A stretch of 64,000 nucleotides of DNA from an uncultured Bacteroides sp. (GCF_963677945.1 NZ_OY782578.1:1798001-1862000); one strand, 5' to 3'; positions 24,997 through 33,964 are shown, counted from the stretch's first letter. Made by a program: numbers and translations. The notes: generated by a model from the letters alone, not told the origin.

Positions 24997-26364
24997 ATGA
25001 GAACAACAGAATTCTATAAACATACATATAAAATATTACTCTTAAATTTCATTTTGCTGTTTGGCTCATGTAGTAATATTCTTGATCTGGAGCCCGAGCA
25101 GTCTGTATCAGATGCATCAGCAGTGGTAGATAAAAAATCGGCAGAAGCTGCTTTGGCAGGAGCTTATGATAAGTTACAATCTGATAACTATTATGGTAGA
25201 GAATTTGTTGCAGCTATTTATTTAGCTGGTAATGATGTTACCTGGACCGGATCACTGAATTACTACAGAGCTTTTAATAATCATTCATACCAGTCTGATA
25301 ACACAACCATAAATACAGCATGGTATGCTATTTATGCTACTCTGAATGCTGCCAATCAGGTAATAGACAAGGTGTCGGCATTGTCTTCTCAGGTTTTGAC
25401 AGACACAGATAAGAATAGAATTGTTGGAGAAGCTTACTTTATAAGGGCATTATCCTTATTCGATTTGGGAAGAACCTGGGGAAACATTCCTATTATTACC
25501 AAAGGAACAATTACAGCGCATGATTTTGATGGAGTAAAGCAAAGCACTCAGGCCGAAGTTTATCAACAAGTTATCAAAGATTTGCAGACGGCGCTTTCTT
25601 TATTGCCGGAAAAAGTTGATCGTTCACGTGCTACAAAGAATACGGCGCGTGCATTATTGGCCAGAGTTTATCTTTATGCTGAAAACTGGGAAAAAGCAGA
25701 AGAGTATTCTTCTATATTAATAGCCGATACTAACGATTATCAATTAGTCGACTATCCATCATTCTTTAGTAATAAGCAGACAAAAGAGTCAATTTTTGAA
25801 CTGCTTTATACTACTTCCGATAAAAATACTCATGGTTATTATTGGTTATCATCTGCTAATGGAGGACGTCATGAATGGGCTCCATCAGAAGGCATAGTAT
25901 CACTGTTGGGGAGTTCAGAAACAGGCGGAACCCGAAAGGCTCTTTATTCAGATCAGTCTACTGCAATTAATAAGAATTTCTATGTGGGAAACCTGTATTG
26001 GAGAACAACCGGAGATGATCCAGCATATATTCTGCGTATTTCTGAACAATATCTTATCAGAGCTGAGGCACGTGCTAAAAAAACAACACCTGATCTTACC
26101 GGAGCTTTGAGTGATTTGAATGCTGTGAGATTGCGTGCTCAGATAAAAGCATTAACCGGACTTTCAAAATCTGAAATAATTCTTGCAATCGAGAATGAAC
26201 GCCGCGTTGAATTCCCTTTCGAACCACATCGCTGGTTTGATTTGGTACGTACAAAAAGAGCCGGAACAGTACTTGGCGTAACCGATTCTGATAAATGGAT
26301 ATTCCCTATACCGTATAATGATATACAAGCTGATAGTGATTTGAAACAAAATTCAAGTTACTAG
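24997..26364 (+). CDS. SusD/RagB-type surface lipoprotein (3)
   Basis: Protein of 455 residues with lipobox LFGSC (Cys25). RagB/SusD features: ILDLEPEQSVSD after the lipid anchor, WYAIYATLNAANQVIDKV, GEAYFIRALSLFDLGRTWG, then EQYLIRAEARAKK and the ending RRVEFPFEPHRWFDLVRTKR with WIFPIPYND. Together with the preceding transporter it forms the third surface uptake complex of the region. A 92-nt gap without terminator leads to the M20 hydrolase gene, so they are probably one operon. Confidence 0.9.
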   Translation: MRTTEFYKHTYKILLLNFILLFGSCSNILDLEPEQSVSDASAVVDKKSAEAALAGAYDKLQSDNYYGREFVAAIYLAGNDVTWTGSLNYYRAFNNHSYQSDNTTINTAWYAIYATLNAANQVIDKVSALSSQVLTDTDKNRIVGEAYFIRALSLFDLGRTWGNIPIITKGTITAHDFDGVKQSTQAEVYQQVIKDLQTALSLLPEKVDRSRATKNTARALLARVYLYAENWEKAEEYSSILIADTNDYQLVDYPSFFSNKQTKESIFELLYTTSDKNTHGYYWLSSANGGRHEWAPSEGIVSLLGSSETGGTRKALYSDQSTAINKNFYVGNLYWRTTGDDPAYILRISEQYLIRAEARAKKTTPDLTGALSDLNAVRLRAQIKALTGLSKSEIILAIENERRVEFPFEPHRWFDLVRTKRAGTVLGVTDSDKWIFPIPYNDIQADSDLKQNSSY

Positions 26365-26456
26365 ATTGGTTTACTATGCATGCTTTATATGAATAGTGTA
26401 CGGTTCACGTAAAGCAGAAATCAAGATTATTAGTAGAATATAAGATATATATTACA

Positions 26457-27917
26457 ATGAAGAAATTTGCATTATTTATTTTAGCTGCAACAGCTTTGGG
26501 ATTGGGCTGCTTTGCCCAGAACAAAGGGCATTTTTCAAACAATGGCAATATTGCCATAGATTATCTGAATAATTCATTTCCTGTTTACGACCAATTACAA
26601 AAAAGCATATGGCGCAAAGCTGAATTGGGCTTTATAGAAAAAGAAAGTTCCGAACTGCTTCAGAAGCAATTACAGGATAACGGATTTAAAATTGAAGCTG
26701 GCGTTGCTGGAATGCCAACAGCTTTTGTTGCAAGTTATGGCAGCGGAAGTCCGGTGATTGGAATTTTGGCCGAGTATGACGCTTTACCTGGTTTATCGCA
26801 GGATACGGTGGCATATAAAAAACCGTTGGTAGAAGGAGGAAGCGGTCATGGTTGTGGTCATAATGTGTTTGGTGTAGGCTCGGTCGCAGGAGCAATTGCT
26901 GTTAAACAGTGGCTTGAGCAAACAAAACATTCGGGCACTATAAAAGTATTTGGTTCTCCTGCAGAAGAAGGAGGGGGAGGAAAAGTGTATCTGGTTCGCG
27001 AAGGAAATTTTAAAGGTGTAGATATTGTGCTCGACTGGCATCCTTCTTCTGGTAATGGAGTAAGTACAGATACAGGTACGGCGATACAGATGATAGATTA
27101 TAGTTTTTATGGAAAAGCTGCCCATGCTGCCGGGAGTCCGGATAAAGGACGCTCAGCATTAGATGCAGTAGAATCATTTGATTACATGGTTAATATGCTA
27201 AGAGAACACGTTCCAACTTCTTCACGTATTCATTATGTTATAACCAATGGTGGCGAGGCTCCTAATGTAGTACCTGCTTATGCCAAAGTATCCTATTATA
27301 TCCGTAGTCCTAAAAGAGAAACACTAAAGGATTTAACAACCTGGATTAATCAGGCGGCCCAAGGTGCGGCTTTAGGAACTCAAACAACGGTGAAGCCTGA
27401 AATCATTTCAGGGTTTTATGAAAGATTATATAACAAAACATTGGCAAACCTGGTGCAGCAAAAACTGGAAAAAGTAGGAGGAGTAATATATAACGAACGT
27501 GAAGCTGCTTTTGCAAAAGAAATAGCCAAAGGACTAAATGAGTCCGATACGGTTTTAGTAAGAGTGCAAAGGGTAGAACCTCTTAAAGAAGAACGAGTTT
27601 CACAAGGAGGAGGTTCTTCTGATGTGGGAGATGTAAGCTGGACTGTTCCTACAGTTAGTTTTGGTACAGCGGCATTTATTCCGGGAAGTGCGGGTCATAG
27701 CTGGCAAAATGTTGCAGCAGGAGGATCAACCATTGGAACAAAAGCTCTTATTAACGCAGCCAAGGTATTCTCATTATCAGCAATTGAGTTATATAGTGAC
27801 TCTAAATTAGTAGAAAAAGCAAAACAAGAATTCAACAAACGTCGTGGTTCTGATTTTCATTATGAACCGTTATTAGGAAATCGTGCTCCGGCACTAGATT
27901 ATCGGGTAAAGAAATAA
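26457..27917 (+). CDS. Exported M20D amidohydrolase (AbgB-like)
   Basis: Protein of 486 residues with signal peptide 1-20 (CFA/Q). It is a metal-dependent M20 amidohydrolase: catalytic core with HGCGHN (Cys133, His135), the acidic pair PAEEGGGGK (Glu170/171) and DWHPS (His195), a dimerisation lid at ~210-320, and a late HSWQN metal ligand. The nearest named group is the p-aminobenzoyl-glutamate hydrolase B / N-acyl amino acid hydrolase branch. Known members remove acyl or aryl groups from amino acids. Export to the periplasm and its place between a SusD gene and an amino-acid permease suggest that it frees an amino acid (plausibly Cys or Met) from a conjugate before inner-membrane uptake. Confidence 0.85.
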   Translation: MKKFALFILAATALGLGCFAQNKGHFSNNGNIAIDYLNNSFPVYDQLQKSIWRKAELGFIEKESSELLQKQLQDNGFKIEAGVAGMPTAFVASYGSGSPVIGILAEYDALPGLSQDTVAYKKPLVEGGSGHGCGHNVFGVGSVAGAIAVKQWLEQTKHSGTIKVFGSPAEEGGGGKVYLVREGNFKGVDIVLDWHPSSGNGVSTDTGTAIQMIDYSFYGKAAHAAGSPDKGRSALDAVESFDYMVNMLREHVPTSSRIHYVITNGGEAPNVVPAYAKVSYYIRSPKRETLKDLTTWINQAAQGAALGTQTTVKPEIISGFYERLYNKTLANLVQQKLEKVGGVIYNEREAAFAKEIAKGLNESDTVLVRVQRVEPLKEERVSQGGGSSDVGDVSWTVPTVSFGTAAFIPGSAGHSWQNVAAGGSTIGTKALINAAKVFSLSAIELYSDSKLVEKAKQEFNKRRGSDFHYEPLLGNRAPALDYRVKK

Positions 27918-27967
27918 GCAATAAAGAGTTGAAGCAAATTTAATGAAATTACATAATTAAAGACTGA

Positions 27968-29662
27968 ATGAGTTTATTTGTAAGAAAATCAATAAGTAGT
28001 TTATTAAGCGAGTCGAATGCAACCGATAGCAATACTTTAAAAAAGTCTTTAGGACCATCAAGGCTTGTAGCTTTAGGTATTGGAGCAATTATTGGTGCAG
28101 GCTTATTTTCTATTACAGGAGGTGCTGCTGCATATCAGGCAGGTCCGGCTATCACACTTTCTTTTATAGTAGCATCTTTAGGATGCTGCTTTGCCGGATT
28201 GTGCTATGCAGAATTTGCTTCCATGATTCCGGTTGCTGGTAGTGCCTATACTTATTCATATGCAACAATGGGAGAATTTGTTGCTTGGATTATTGGGTGG
28301 GATCTGGTACTTGAGTATGCCATTGCAGCTGTAACTGTCAGTATTAGCTGGAGCCGGTATCTGGTTAAGTTTTTCGAAGATATAGGTATTAATCTACCAC
28401 CGGAACTGACCCTGTGTCCCTGGGATGGGGGAATAATAAACCTTCCGGCAGCCATAATCATTATTCTGGCAAGTCTACTCCTGATTAAAGGTATTGAGGG
28501 AAGTGCGAGAGTTAATTTTATAATTGTGATATTAAAAATAGCAGTGGTACTTGTTTTTATTATTTTAGGATGGAAATACATTGATACTTCAAATTATAGA
28601 CCATATATCCCTGCTAATAACGGAACTTTTGGAGAATACGGTTTTAGTGGAATTATCAGAGCTTCTGCCGTTGTCTTCTTTGCATTTATAGGTTTTGATG
28701 CTGTAAGTACGGCAGCTCAAGAAGCAAAGAACCCCAAAAGAAACATGCCTATTGGTATATTGGTTTCTTTACTTATCTGCACAGTACTCTATTTTCTGTT
28801 TGCACACGTAATGACCGGAGTTGTTAACTATACAGCATTCAAAGGGTTTGATGGTATTGCTCCCGTAGCAATAGCTATTGACCACATGGGCAAGCCAGAT
28901 GCTTTGGGGGTTATTCATCCGGATTACCCATGGCTTAATAAAGCCATTGTTCTTGCAATTCTTGCCGGCTATTCTTCCGTAATACTCGTTATGCTATTAG
29001 GTCAGAGCCGGATTTTTTATAGTATGAGTAAAGACGGTTTGTTACCAAAAATATTTTCACAAATACACCCTGTTTACAGAACACCAATAAAAAGTAATCT
29101 TATATTGTTGTTTGTTGGTGGAACTCTTGCAGCTCTGGTTCCTGCTCGAGTGGCTGGCGAGATGACTAGTATTGGTACTCTTTTGGCTTTTATCTTGGTT
29201 TGTGCGGGTATTTTAGTAATGAGGAAGAAAATGCCTGATGCACCTCGTGCTTTTAAAACTCCTTTGGTGCCTTTAGTTCCGGTTTTAGGTATAGCAACAT
29301 GTCTTTTTATGATGATATTTTTGCCGGCGGATACATGGATACGCCTCCTTGTTTGGATGGTGATTGGTTTTGATGTATATGTTGTTTATGGATTCAAGAA
29401 TAGTAGGTTGCAAGATAAATTACCTACTCGTAAAGATCTGCTGACTTTAAGGAGCGTTGGAATAATTATTGCACTTCTTTTGGTATCTGTTGCTTTGTGG
29501 TATCAGCAAACTGTTGGATGGAATGGTAGTAAAACTTTGATGACAATAGCTTTTGTTATTGCTTTTATTCATAGCTTGTTTGTATGGAATAAGCTAAAAG
29601 GCTTGGATTCACTAGTCAATAAGAAGATTGTGGAATTAGCTTGTGCAGAAGAGAAGTTTTAA
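27968..29662 (+). CDS. APC-family amino-acid permease (cationic amino-acid transporter type)
   Basis: Protein of 564 residues with about 12-14 membrane segments. The first helix carries the APC substrate-binding glycine motif GIGAIIGAGLFSITGG, and later segments include FFAFIGFDAVSTAAQEAKNP, typical of the CAT/YfnA branch. These proteins import amino acids by proton or sodium symport across the inner membrane. It is 50 nt after the M20 gene and is followed by a terminator at 29741, so it is the last gene of operon D. Given the regulon logic it may carry a sulfur amino acid; the family itself includes arginine, lysine and general carriers, so specificity is open. Confidence 0.88.
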   Translation: MSLFVRKSISSLLSESNATDSNTLKKSLGPSRLVALGIGAIIGAGLFSITGGAAAYQAGPAITLSFIVASLGCCFAGLCYAEFASMIPVAGSAYTYSYATMGEFVAWIIGWDLVLEYAIAAVTVSISWSRYLVKFFEDIGINLPPELTLCPWDGGIINLPAAIIIILASLLLIKGIEGSARVNFIIVILKIAVVLVFIILGWKYIDTSNYRPYIPANNGTFGEYGFSGIIRASAVVFFAFIGFDAVSTAAQEAKNPKRNMPIGILVSLLICTVLYFLFAHVMTGVVNYTAFKGFDGIAPVAIAIDHMGKPDALGVIHPDYPWLNKAIVLAILAGYSSVILVMLLGQSRIFYSMSKDGLLPKIFSQIHPVYRTPIKSNLILLFVGGTLAALVPARVAGEMTSIGTLLAFILVCAGILVMRKKMPDAPRAFKTPLVPLVPVLGIATCLFMMIFLPADTWIRLLVWMVIGFDVYVVYGFKNSRLQDKLPTRKDLLTLRSVGIIIALLLVSVALWYQQTVGWNGSKTLMTIAFVIAFIHSLFVWNKLKGLDSLVNKKIVELACAEEKF

Positions 29663-29740
29663 TAATAGTATAGCTTAATGTTTGTTATTGTTTGATTCAT
29701 TGAGAAAAAGTTGTAAAGTTGAAAATGTTTTGTTTTATGG

Positions 29741-29766
29741 GGGTGATTTTTTGATCACCCTTTTTT
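29741..29766 (+). terminator. Intrinsic terminator of operon D
   Basis: GGGTGAT (29741-29747), loop TTTTTG, ATCACCC (29754-29760), then TTTTTT. Confidence 0.9.
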
Positions 29767-29845
29767 ATGCAAAGTTTTAATTAGAAGATGTATATCACTA
29801 ATTCTGAAAGATATACTGAATCGTAAAATATACTCGTTTTGTTTG

Positions 29846-29853
29846 TATATTTG
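29846..29853 (+). promoter_or_regulatory. -7 box before the methyltransferase gene
   Basis: TATATTTG fits TAnnTTTG and lies 16 nt before the ATG at 29869. This makes the in-frame upstream ATG at 29839 unlikely. An inverted repeat GTATATC-N13-GATATAC (29790-29816) precedes it; the AAATRCC operator is absent. Confidence 0.5.
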
Positions 29854-29868
29854 CATGTGATATATACA

Positions 29869-30816
29869 ATGAATAGAATGAAAAATATTTCTTTTGAAAC
29901 AACGTTTCATAAGTCTCCCATAATATTAACGGAAGGAGCTATTGTTGAGCGGTTACGTCGTGAATATAATATACCTTTGGATGAGGATATTGTTCATGCC
30001 GGGTTAATTTATAATGATACATACAGAGAGGTGCTGGCCGATATTTACAAACAATATCTGGATATTGCTGAGGCTTTTCAGTTACCGATTATGTTAATGA
30101 CACCAACTCGTAGAGTTAATAAAGAAAGAGTTCTCCGTTCTACATTCAGTGATAGAGATATTATAGCCGATAATGTAGCGTTTCTATCTGAATTAAAATC
30201 GGATTATACCACTTCTGTATATGTCGGAGGTTTAGTAGGGTGTAGGGGAGATGCTTATCAACCTTCGGAGTCCTTGTCCATAGATGAAGCAATAGAATTT
30301 CATCTACCTCATTTGGAAGCATTCAAAAAAGCCGGGGGCGACTATCTGTTTGCAGGAATAATGCCTGCTTTGCCGGAAGCAATTGGTATGGCAAAAGCAA
30401 TGGAAACAACGGGACTTCCCTACATCATAAGCTTTATGATTCGTAAGAATGGAACTTTGCTCGACGGTACATCAATTCATAAAGCAATAGAAGTAATTGA
30501 TGCCAGTACCGAAATGCATCCTTTATGCTATACAGTAAATTGTGTGCATCCAGACAACTTACATCAAGCCTTGTCCGTTGCTGAAAATAACACTCCATTG
30601 GTTCGTTCACGATTTATGGGTATACAAGCAAATGCATCCAGCCTGAGTCCGGAAGAACTTAATGAATGCAATTGTTTAAAATCTTCTTCAGATATAGAGC
30701 TTGCCGATAGCATGATTGCTTTACATAAAGACTTTCCTCTGAAAATTGTTGGTGGCTGTTGTGGAACGGATAATACACATCTAAAAAGATTTGCAGAAAT
30801 GTTTACTATAAAATAA
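29869..30816 (+). CDS. Homocysteine S-methyltransferase family protein (MmuM-like)
   Basis: Protein of 315 residues from ATG 29869; ATG 29878 (MKNISF) is equally possible, while ATG 29839 would lie upstream of the likely transcript start. The fold is the zinc-dependent S-methyltransferase barrel: start SPIILTEGAIVERLRREYN, first Cys ligand in YTVNCVHP and the Cys pair in VGGCCGTDNTH. Family members move methyl groups from S-methylmethionine or S-adenosylmethionine to homocysteine, forming methionine; distant members act on other thiols. It stands alone between two terminators, directly downstream of the amidohydrolase-permease operon, which adds to the sulfur theme of the region. The true methyl donor is unknown. 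Confidence 0.82.
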   Translation: MNRMKNISFETTFHKSPIILTEGAIVERLRREYNIPLDEDIVHAGLIYNDTYREVLADIYKQYLDIAEAFQLPIMLMTPTRRVNKERVLRSTFSDRDIIADNVAFLSELKSDYTTSVYVGGLVGCRGDAYQPSESLSIDEAIEFHLPHLEAFKKAGGDYLFAGIMPALPEAIGMAKAMETTGLPYIISFMIRKNGTLLDGTSIHKAIEVIDASTEMHPLCYTVNCVHPDNLHQALSVAENNTPLVRSRFMGIQANASSLSPEELNECNCLKSSSDIELADSMIALHKDFPLKIVGGCCGTDNTHLKRFAEMFTIK

Positions 30817-30906
30817 GCCCGATGCAAAAGTCTGAAAGGCTGTATATTTGTATATCAAGACTCATAAAAGAAGTTGAGTAAAAAGTTTATGATAAGTATT
30901 TGCAAT

Positions 30907-30950
30907 AAAAAGGCAAGCTAAAAGTATATTTTATCTTAGCTTGCCTTTTT
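30907..30950 (+). terminator. Strong bidirectional terminator
   Basis: Perfect 15-bp stem: AAAAAGGCAAGCTAA (30907-30921) with TTAGCTTGCCTTTTT (30936-30950). The rest of the 330-nt gap to the next gene is AT-rich with no clear gene; only a weak -7-like TAAATTCG is visible near 31090. Confidence 0.9.
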
Positions 30951-31146
30951 ATTATTATTCCTTTGTTTTATTTATTAAGTAGTTGTTTTATAATTTGTTA
31001 CTGTTTAATATAGATGCTCTCATATAAATAAAGATATTTTGTATAGCAATGTTATTAAAAAAAGTACTATTTTTTATGCAGTAATTATGTAAATTCGCGT
31101 TTGTTTTAAATAAATGATTCAAAACAAAGATTAGTTCTTTAAAAAA

Positions 31147-32196
31147 ATGCGTATAATACTATTTTGTGAAAACAAATATGCCATTGATATTTTATATCCA
31201 ATTTATCAAGAAGCAGTACAATCTCCGGATAATAAAATTATCTGGTACGTACATCAAAAAAAAATACCTTTGTTCCCTTTAGGTGAGGAAGTTCCATATA
31301 CCAATAATATACAGGAAGTCTACGATTTTTCACCGGAAGCAATTTTTGTTCCGGGAAATATCGTTCCATATTATCTTCCCGGAGTAAAAATTCAGGTTTT
31401 TCATGGATATGCCGCTGAGAAAAAAGATCATTGGGTGATAAGAAGATATTTTGATACCTATTTCACTCAGGGCCCCTTCTTTACTAAAGGTTTCTCTACT
31501 TTGGCTAAAAAATATAAAGATTTTGAAGTCGTAGAAACCGGATGGCCAAAGCAAGACTGGATTAAAAAGCACTTGCATAGTTTTGATACTGAAAAGGCTG
31601 ACTTGCTGGCTGAGCATAAAAAAAAGCAGGTTGTGCTGTATGCTCCAACCTTCTCGCCTTCTTTAACTTCTTTGCCACACATCAAAGAAACTCTTGTAGA
31701 TCTTGTTCACAAAAAGGATATTGTATTATTACTCAAATTCCACCCTTTAATTAAGCAGGAGTGGATTGATGAATATAAACAGTTGGCAAAAAGCGAAGAG
31801 CATATTGTTTGGATTGATGATTTTAACGTAACAAAATACCAACTAATGTCGGATGTGATGATTAGTGATACATCATCTACCGTATACGAGTTTTTGTTGC
31901 TGGATAGACCGGTCATCACTTTGCGTACAATCTCAAAAGATATTTATTGGACTAATATTGCTGAGCCCGATCAATTATCGGATGCTTTTGAAACAGCTCT
32001 ATATGATGAAGGTGCAATAAAAAAACGACAGTGGATTAAAAATAATTATGATCCTTATCTGGATGGTAATGTGTGCAAGCGTATGCTAGATGCTACGGCT
32101 GATTATATAAGCAAACATGGCGTTCCCAAGCAACGGAAGCTTAATCTTTGGAGAAGATACACCAGTATTAAAGAATTTGGACGAATTAAACGATAA
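31147..32196 (+). CDS. CDP-glycerol glycerophosphotransferase-like enzyme (TagB/TagF family)
   Basis: Protein of 349 residues without signal peptide. The C-terminal half is a GT-B-like phosphotransferase: VVLYAPTFSPS, LLLKFHPL and the nucleotide-binding ISDTSSTVYEFLLLDRPVI. The N-terminal half contains QVFHGYAAEKKDH with the His of the family's conserved HG motif. In Gram-positive bacteria TagB/TagF enzymes move glycerol phosphate from CDP-glycerol to wall polymers; in Gram-negative bacteria they decorate capsules or glycolipids. The gene is 3 nt upstream of an aminotransferase and in an operon with a TagD-like cytidylyltransferase that could make its donor. The acceptor is unknown. Confidence 0.82.
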   Translation: MRIILFCENKYAIDILYPIYQEAVQSPDNKIIWYVHQKKIPLFPLGEEVPYTNNIQEVYDFSPEAIFVPGNIVPYYLPGVKIQVFHGYAAEKKDHWVIRRYFDTYFTQGPFFTKGFSTLAKKYKDFEVVETGWPKQDWIKKHLHSFDTEKADLLAEHKKKQVVLYAPTFSPSLTSLPHIKETLVDLVHKKDIVLLLKFHPLIKQEWIDEYKQLAKSEEHIVWIDDFNVTKYQLMSDVMISDTSSTVYEFLLLDRPVITLRTISKDIYWTNIAEPDQLSDAFETALYDEGAIKKRQWIKNNYDPYLDGNVCKRMLDATADYISKHGVPKQRKLNLWRRYTSIKEFGRIKR

Positions 32197-32199
32197 AAA

Positions 32200-33246
32200 A
32201 TGAAATCATACGTTTTTCCCGGTAATATTGAGGAAGAAATACTGCAGATAAATAACGGACAGATACCATATATGCGTACTGCTACCTTTTCTGCATTAGT
32301 GAAAGAATCTGAGCAGATGATGCTTCAGCTCATAAACTGCAAAAAAGGAAAGGTTATTTTTTATACGGCATCCGGTACAGGAGCTATGGAAGCTGTAGTT
32401 ACTAATTTTGTAACTCTTAAGAAGAAAGCATTTATTATATCAGGCGGATCATTCGGGCATCGCTGGAAAAGCTTATGCGATTATTATGCTTGCCCGAACG
32501 AAATCTTTGAAGTTCCTTTTGCCAAGGATATCGATTATGATAAACTTGAAAGTGCCATAATTGAATCTCAACCGGATGTATTTTTATGTCAGCATCATGA
32601 AACCTCTACAGGTCAGTTGTTCAATCTTAAAAAGATATCAGATATCTGTCATAAGTATAATGTTTCGTTAGTTGTTGATGTGATTAGTTCTTTCTTGGCC
32701 GATCCTCTTGATATGGATGCGCTTGGAATAGATATCTGCATTACAAGTAGCCAGAAAGGATTGAACATTGCTCCCGGATTATCTTTGATAGTACTTGCAG
32801 AGAGTGTTCAGAATCTGCCTTATGCCCGTAAAGGTTATTATTTTGATTTTGCGGAAAACCTTAAGAATCTGGAACGCGGACAAACGCCTTACAGTCCTGC
32901 CACTACACTTTTTATGCAATTGCATGCCCGCTTAAAAATGGATGTTGAAAAGGGAACTAATGCTATTGTTGATGAAGTAAGAGACAAAGCGCTTTACTTC
33001 AGAAGCCTTTGTAAGAAGAATGGTTGGGAAGTACCTGCCGAAGTTCCCTCAAATTGCATTACCGGATTTTTCGTTCGTAAAAACGGAGATATATTGTTCA
33101 CCGAACTGTTAAAACAAGATATATATATAATGCCCGGAGGCACTCCTCATTATTTCCGGGTATCGCATTTAGGCGTTCAAACAAAAGAGGATTTGGATGA
33201 ATTGGCTGCACGAATAAAGGAAATAGAGAATTATAAACTGAATTAA
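32200..33246 (+). CDS. Class V PLP-dependent aminotransferase (AEP/alanine-glyoxylate type)
   Basis: Protein of 348 residues. Fold-type I, class V features: TASGTGAMEAVVTNF binding the cofactor phosphate, VVDVISSFLADPLDMDALG with the cofactor Asp, and the Schiff-base Lys in ITSSQKGLNIAPGLS. Related enzymes include 2-aminoethylphosphonate transaminase, alanine-glyoxylate and serine-pyruvate aminotransferases. Being flanked by a CDP-alcohol phosphotransferase and a cytidylyltransferase, it probably makes the amino group of a small alcohol- or phosphonate-type building block rather than serving central metabolism (inference). No phosphoenolpyruvate mutase is present in the window, so phosphonate synthesis is not shown. 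Confidence 0.82.
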   Translation: MKSYVFPGNIEEEILQINNGQIPYMRTATFSALVKESEQMMLQLINCKKGKVIFYTASGTGAMEAVVTNFVTLKKKAFIISGGSFGHRWKSLCDYYACPNEIFEVPFAKDIDYDKLESAIIESQPDVFLCQHHETSTGQLFNLKKISDICHKYNVSLVVDVISSFLADPLDMDALGIDICITSSQKGLNIAPGLSLIVLAESVQNLPYARKGYYFDFAENLKNLERGQTPYSPATTLFMQLHARLKMDVEKGTNAIVDEVRDKALYFRSLCKKNGWEVPAEVPSNCITGFFVRKNGDILFTELLKQDIYIMPGGTPHYFRVSHLGVQTKEDLDELAARIKEIENYKLN

Positions 33247-33258
33247 AATAAAAGAGAG

Positions 33259-33753
33259 ATGGTTAGGGTATTTACTTCAGGTAGTTTTGATTTATTTCAT
33301 GTAGGACATTTAAACTTATTAGAACGGTCGGCGGAGTTGGGAGATGAGCTGATTGTTGGCGTTAGCACAGATGAACTTATTGAAAAATACAAAGGGATGA
33401 AACCCATTATACCTTTTGAACAGCGTTTTAGGATTATTGAATCTTTAGAATGCGTGACAAAAGTAGTGAAACAAATGAAATTAACCGAGGTGGCTCAGCT
33501 TCGGGAGGAAAAAATTGATATTGTGACCATTGGAGACGATTGGGAACATAAATATCTGGAAGGGTTGGAATGGATGAAATCTCAACCGGGTAAACGTGTT
33601 GTTTATTTCCCATATACTCCAGGAGTTAGTACCACAACAATAAAAAAGATTATTATTGATAGTGCTAATCAGATTGTGGATGCTGCACTTCAGCGCGAAT
33701 CTGCTCTTGATTTTTGTTGGGCAGAGGATGAAAGAAAGTTGATAATCGAATAA
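33259..33753 (+). CDS. TagD/GCT-like cytidylyltransferase
   Basis: Protein of 164 residues. It is a nucleotidyltransferase of the HxGH superfamily: GSFDLFHVGHLNLLERS at residues 7-23, the RFRIIESL helix and the late STTTIKKIIID. In glycerol-3-phosphate cytidylyltransferase the last motif reads STT.I. The family activates glycerol 3-phosphate, phosphocholine or phosphoethanolamine with CTP. It is longer than TagD (about 130 residues) by a C-terminal tail. It is the last gene of the operon, 12 nt after the aminotransferase, and is followed by a terminator. It probably makes the CDP-linked donor for the phosphotransferase at the operon's start. Confidence 0.83.
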   Translation: MVRVFTSGSFDLFHVGHLNLLERSAELGDELIVGVSTDELIEKYKGMKPIIPFEQRFRIIESLECVTKVVKQMKLTEVAQLREEKIDIVTIGDDWEHKYLEGLEWMKSQPGKRVVYFPYTPGVSTTTIKKIIIDSANQIVDAALQRESALDFCWAEDERKLIIE

Positions 33754-33771
33754 ATTTGCAGTAAAAAACAG

Positions 33772-33812
33772 GCACTGTCCATATAATTGTGTAAATGGAC
33801 AGTGCTTATTTT
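33772..33812 (+). terminator. Terminator between convergent operons
   Basis: GCACTGTCCAT (33772-33782) pairs with ATGGACAGTGC (33795-33805), followed by TTATTTT. It ends the CDP operon. Confidence 0.85.
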
Positions 33813-33832
33813 ATATAACATGCAGAAGTATC

Positions 33833-33964
33833 TTATAAAATAGCATATATAATATAAAAAAATCCTCCAATAACACTACCTAATAAGGCGCTTCTGAGAA
33901 ATAGGGGAGAAGAAGTTATTTTCTTAATTTTATATGAAAAATGAGCCTTTTCTGATGATTTCAT
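33833..33964 (-). CDS. 43-residue single-span membrane peptide, possible immunity protein
   Basis: Minus-strand ORF starting 65 nt after the stop of the C39 ABC exporter. The product begins MKSSEKAHFSYKIKKIT (net positive) and continues into a hydrophobic segment with small-residue packing (LLGSVIGGFFYIIYAIL), a likely transmembrane helix. No Shine-Dalgarno sequence is obvious. Bacteriocin immunity proteins are often small membrane proteins placed in the export operon, which is why I list it; the call rests on position and hydrophobicity alone. Confidence 0.45.
   Translation of the reverse strand: MKSSEKAHFSYKIKKITSSPLFLRSALLGSVIGGFFYIIYAIL

Noticed and set aside
6422-26364. Typical glycan PUL for the three SusCD pairs
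   Set aside because: No glycoside hydrolase, hybrid two-component regulator or sigma/anti-sigma pair is linked to them.
29839-29868. Upstream ATG of the methyltransferase-like gene
   Set aside because: It lies upstream of the likely -7 box, so it would not be transcribed from that promoter.
27968-30816. SAM riboswitch before the methyltransferase-like gene
   Set aside because: The leader between the -7 box and the start is too short to hold one, and no matching structure was seen upstream.
31147-33753. Teichoic acid synthesis locus
   Set aside because: The organism is Gram-negative by gene content and no other tag/tar genes are present; only the enzyme chemistry is similar.
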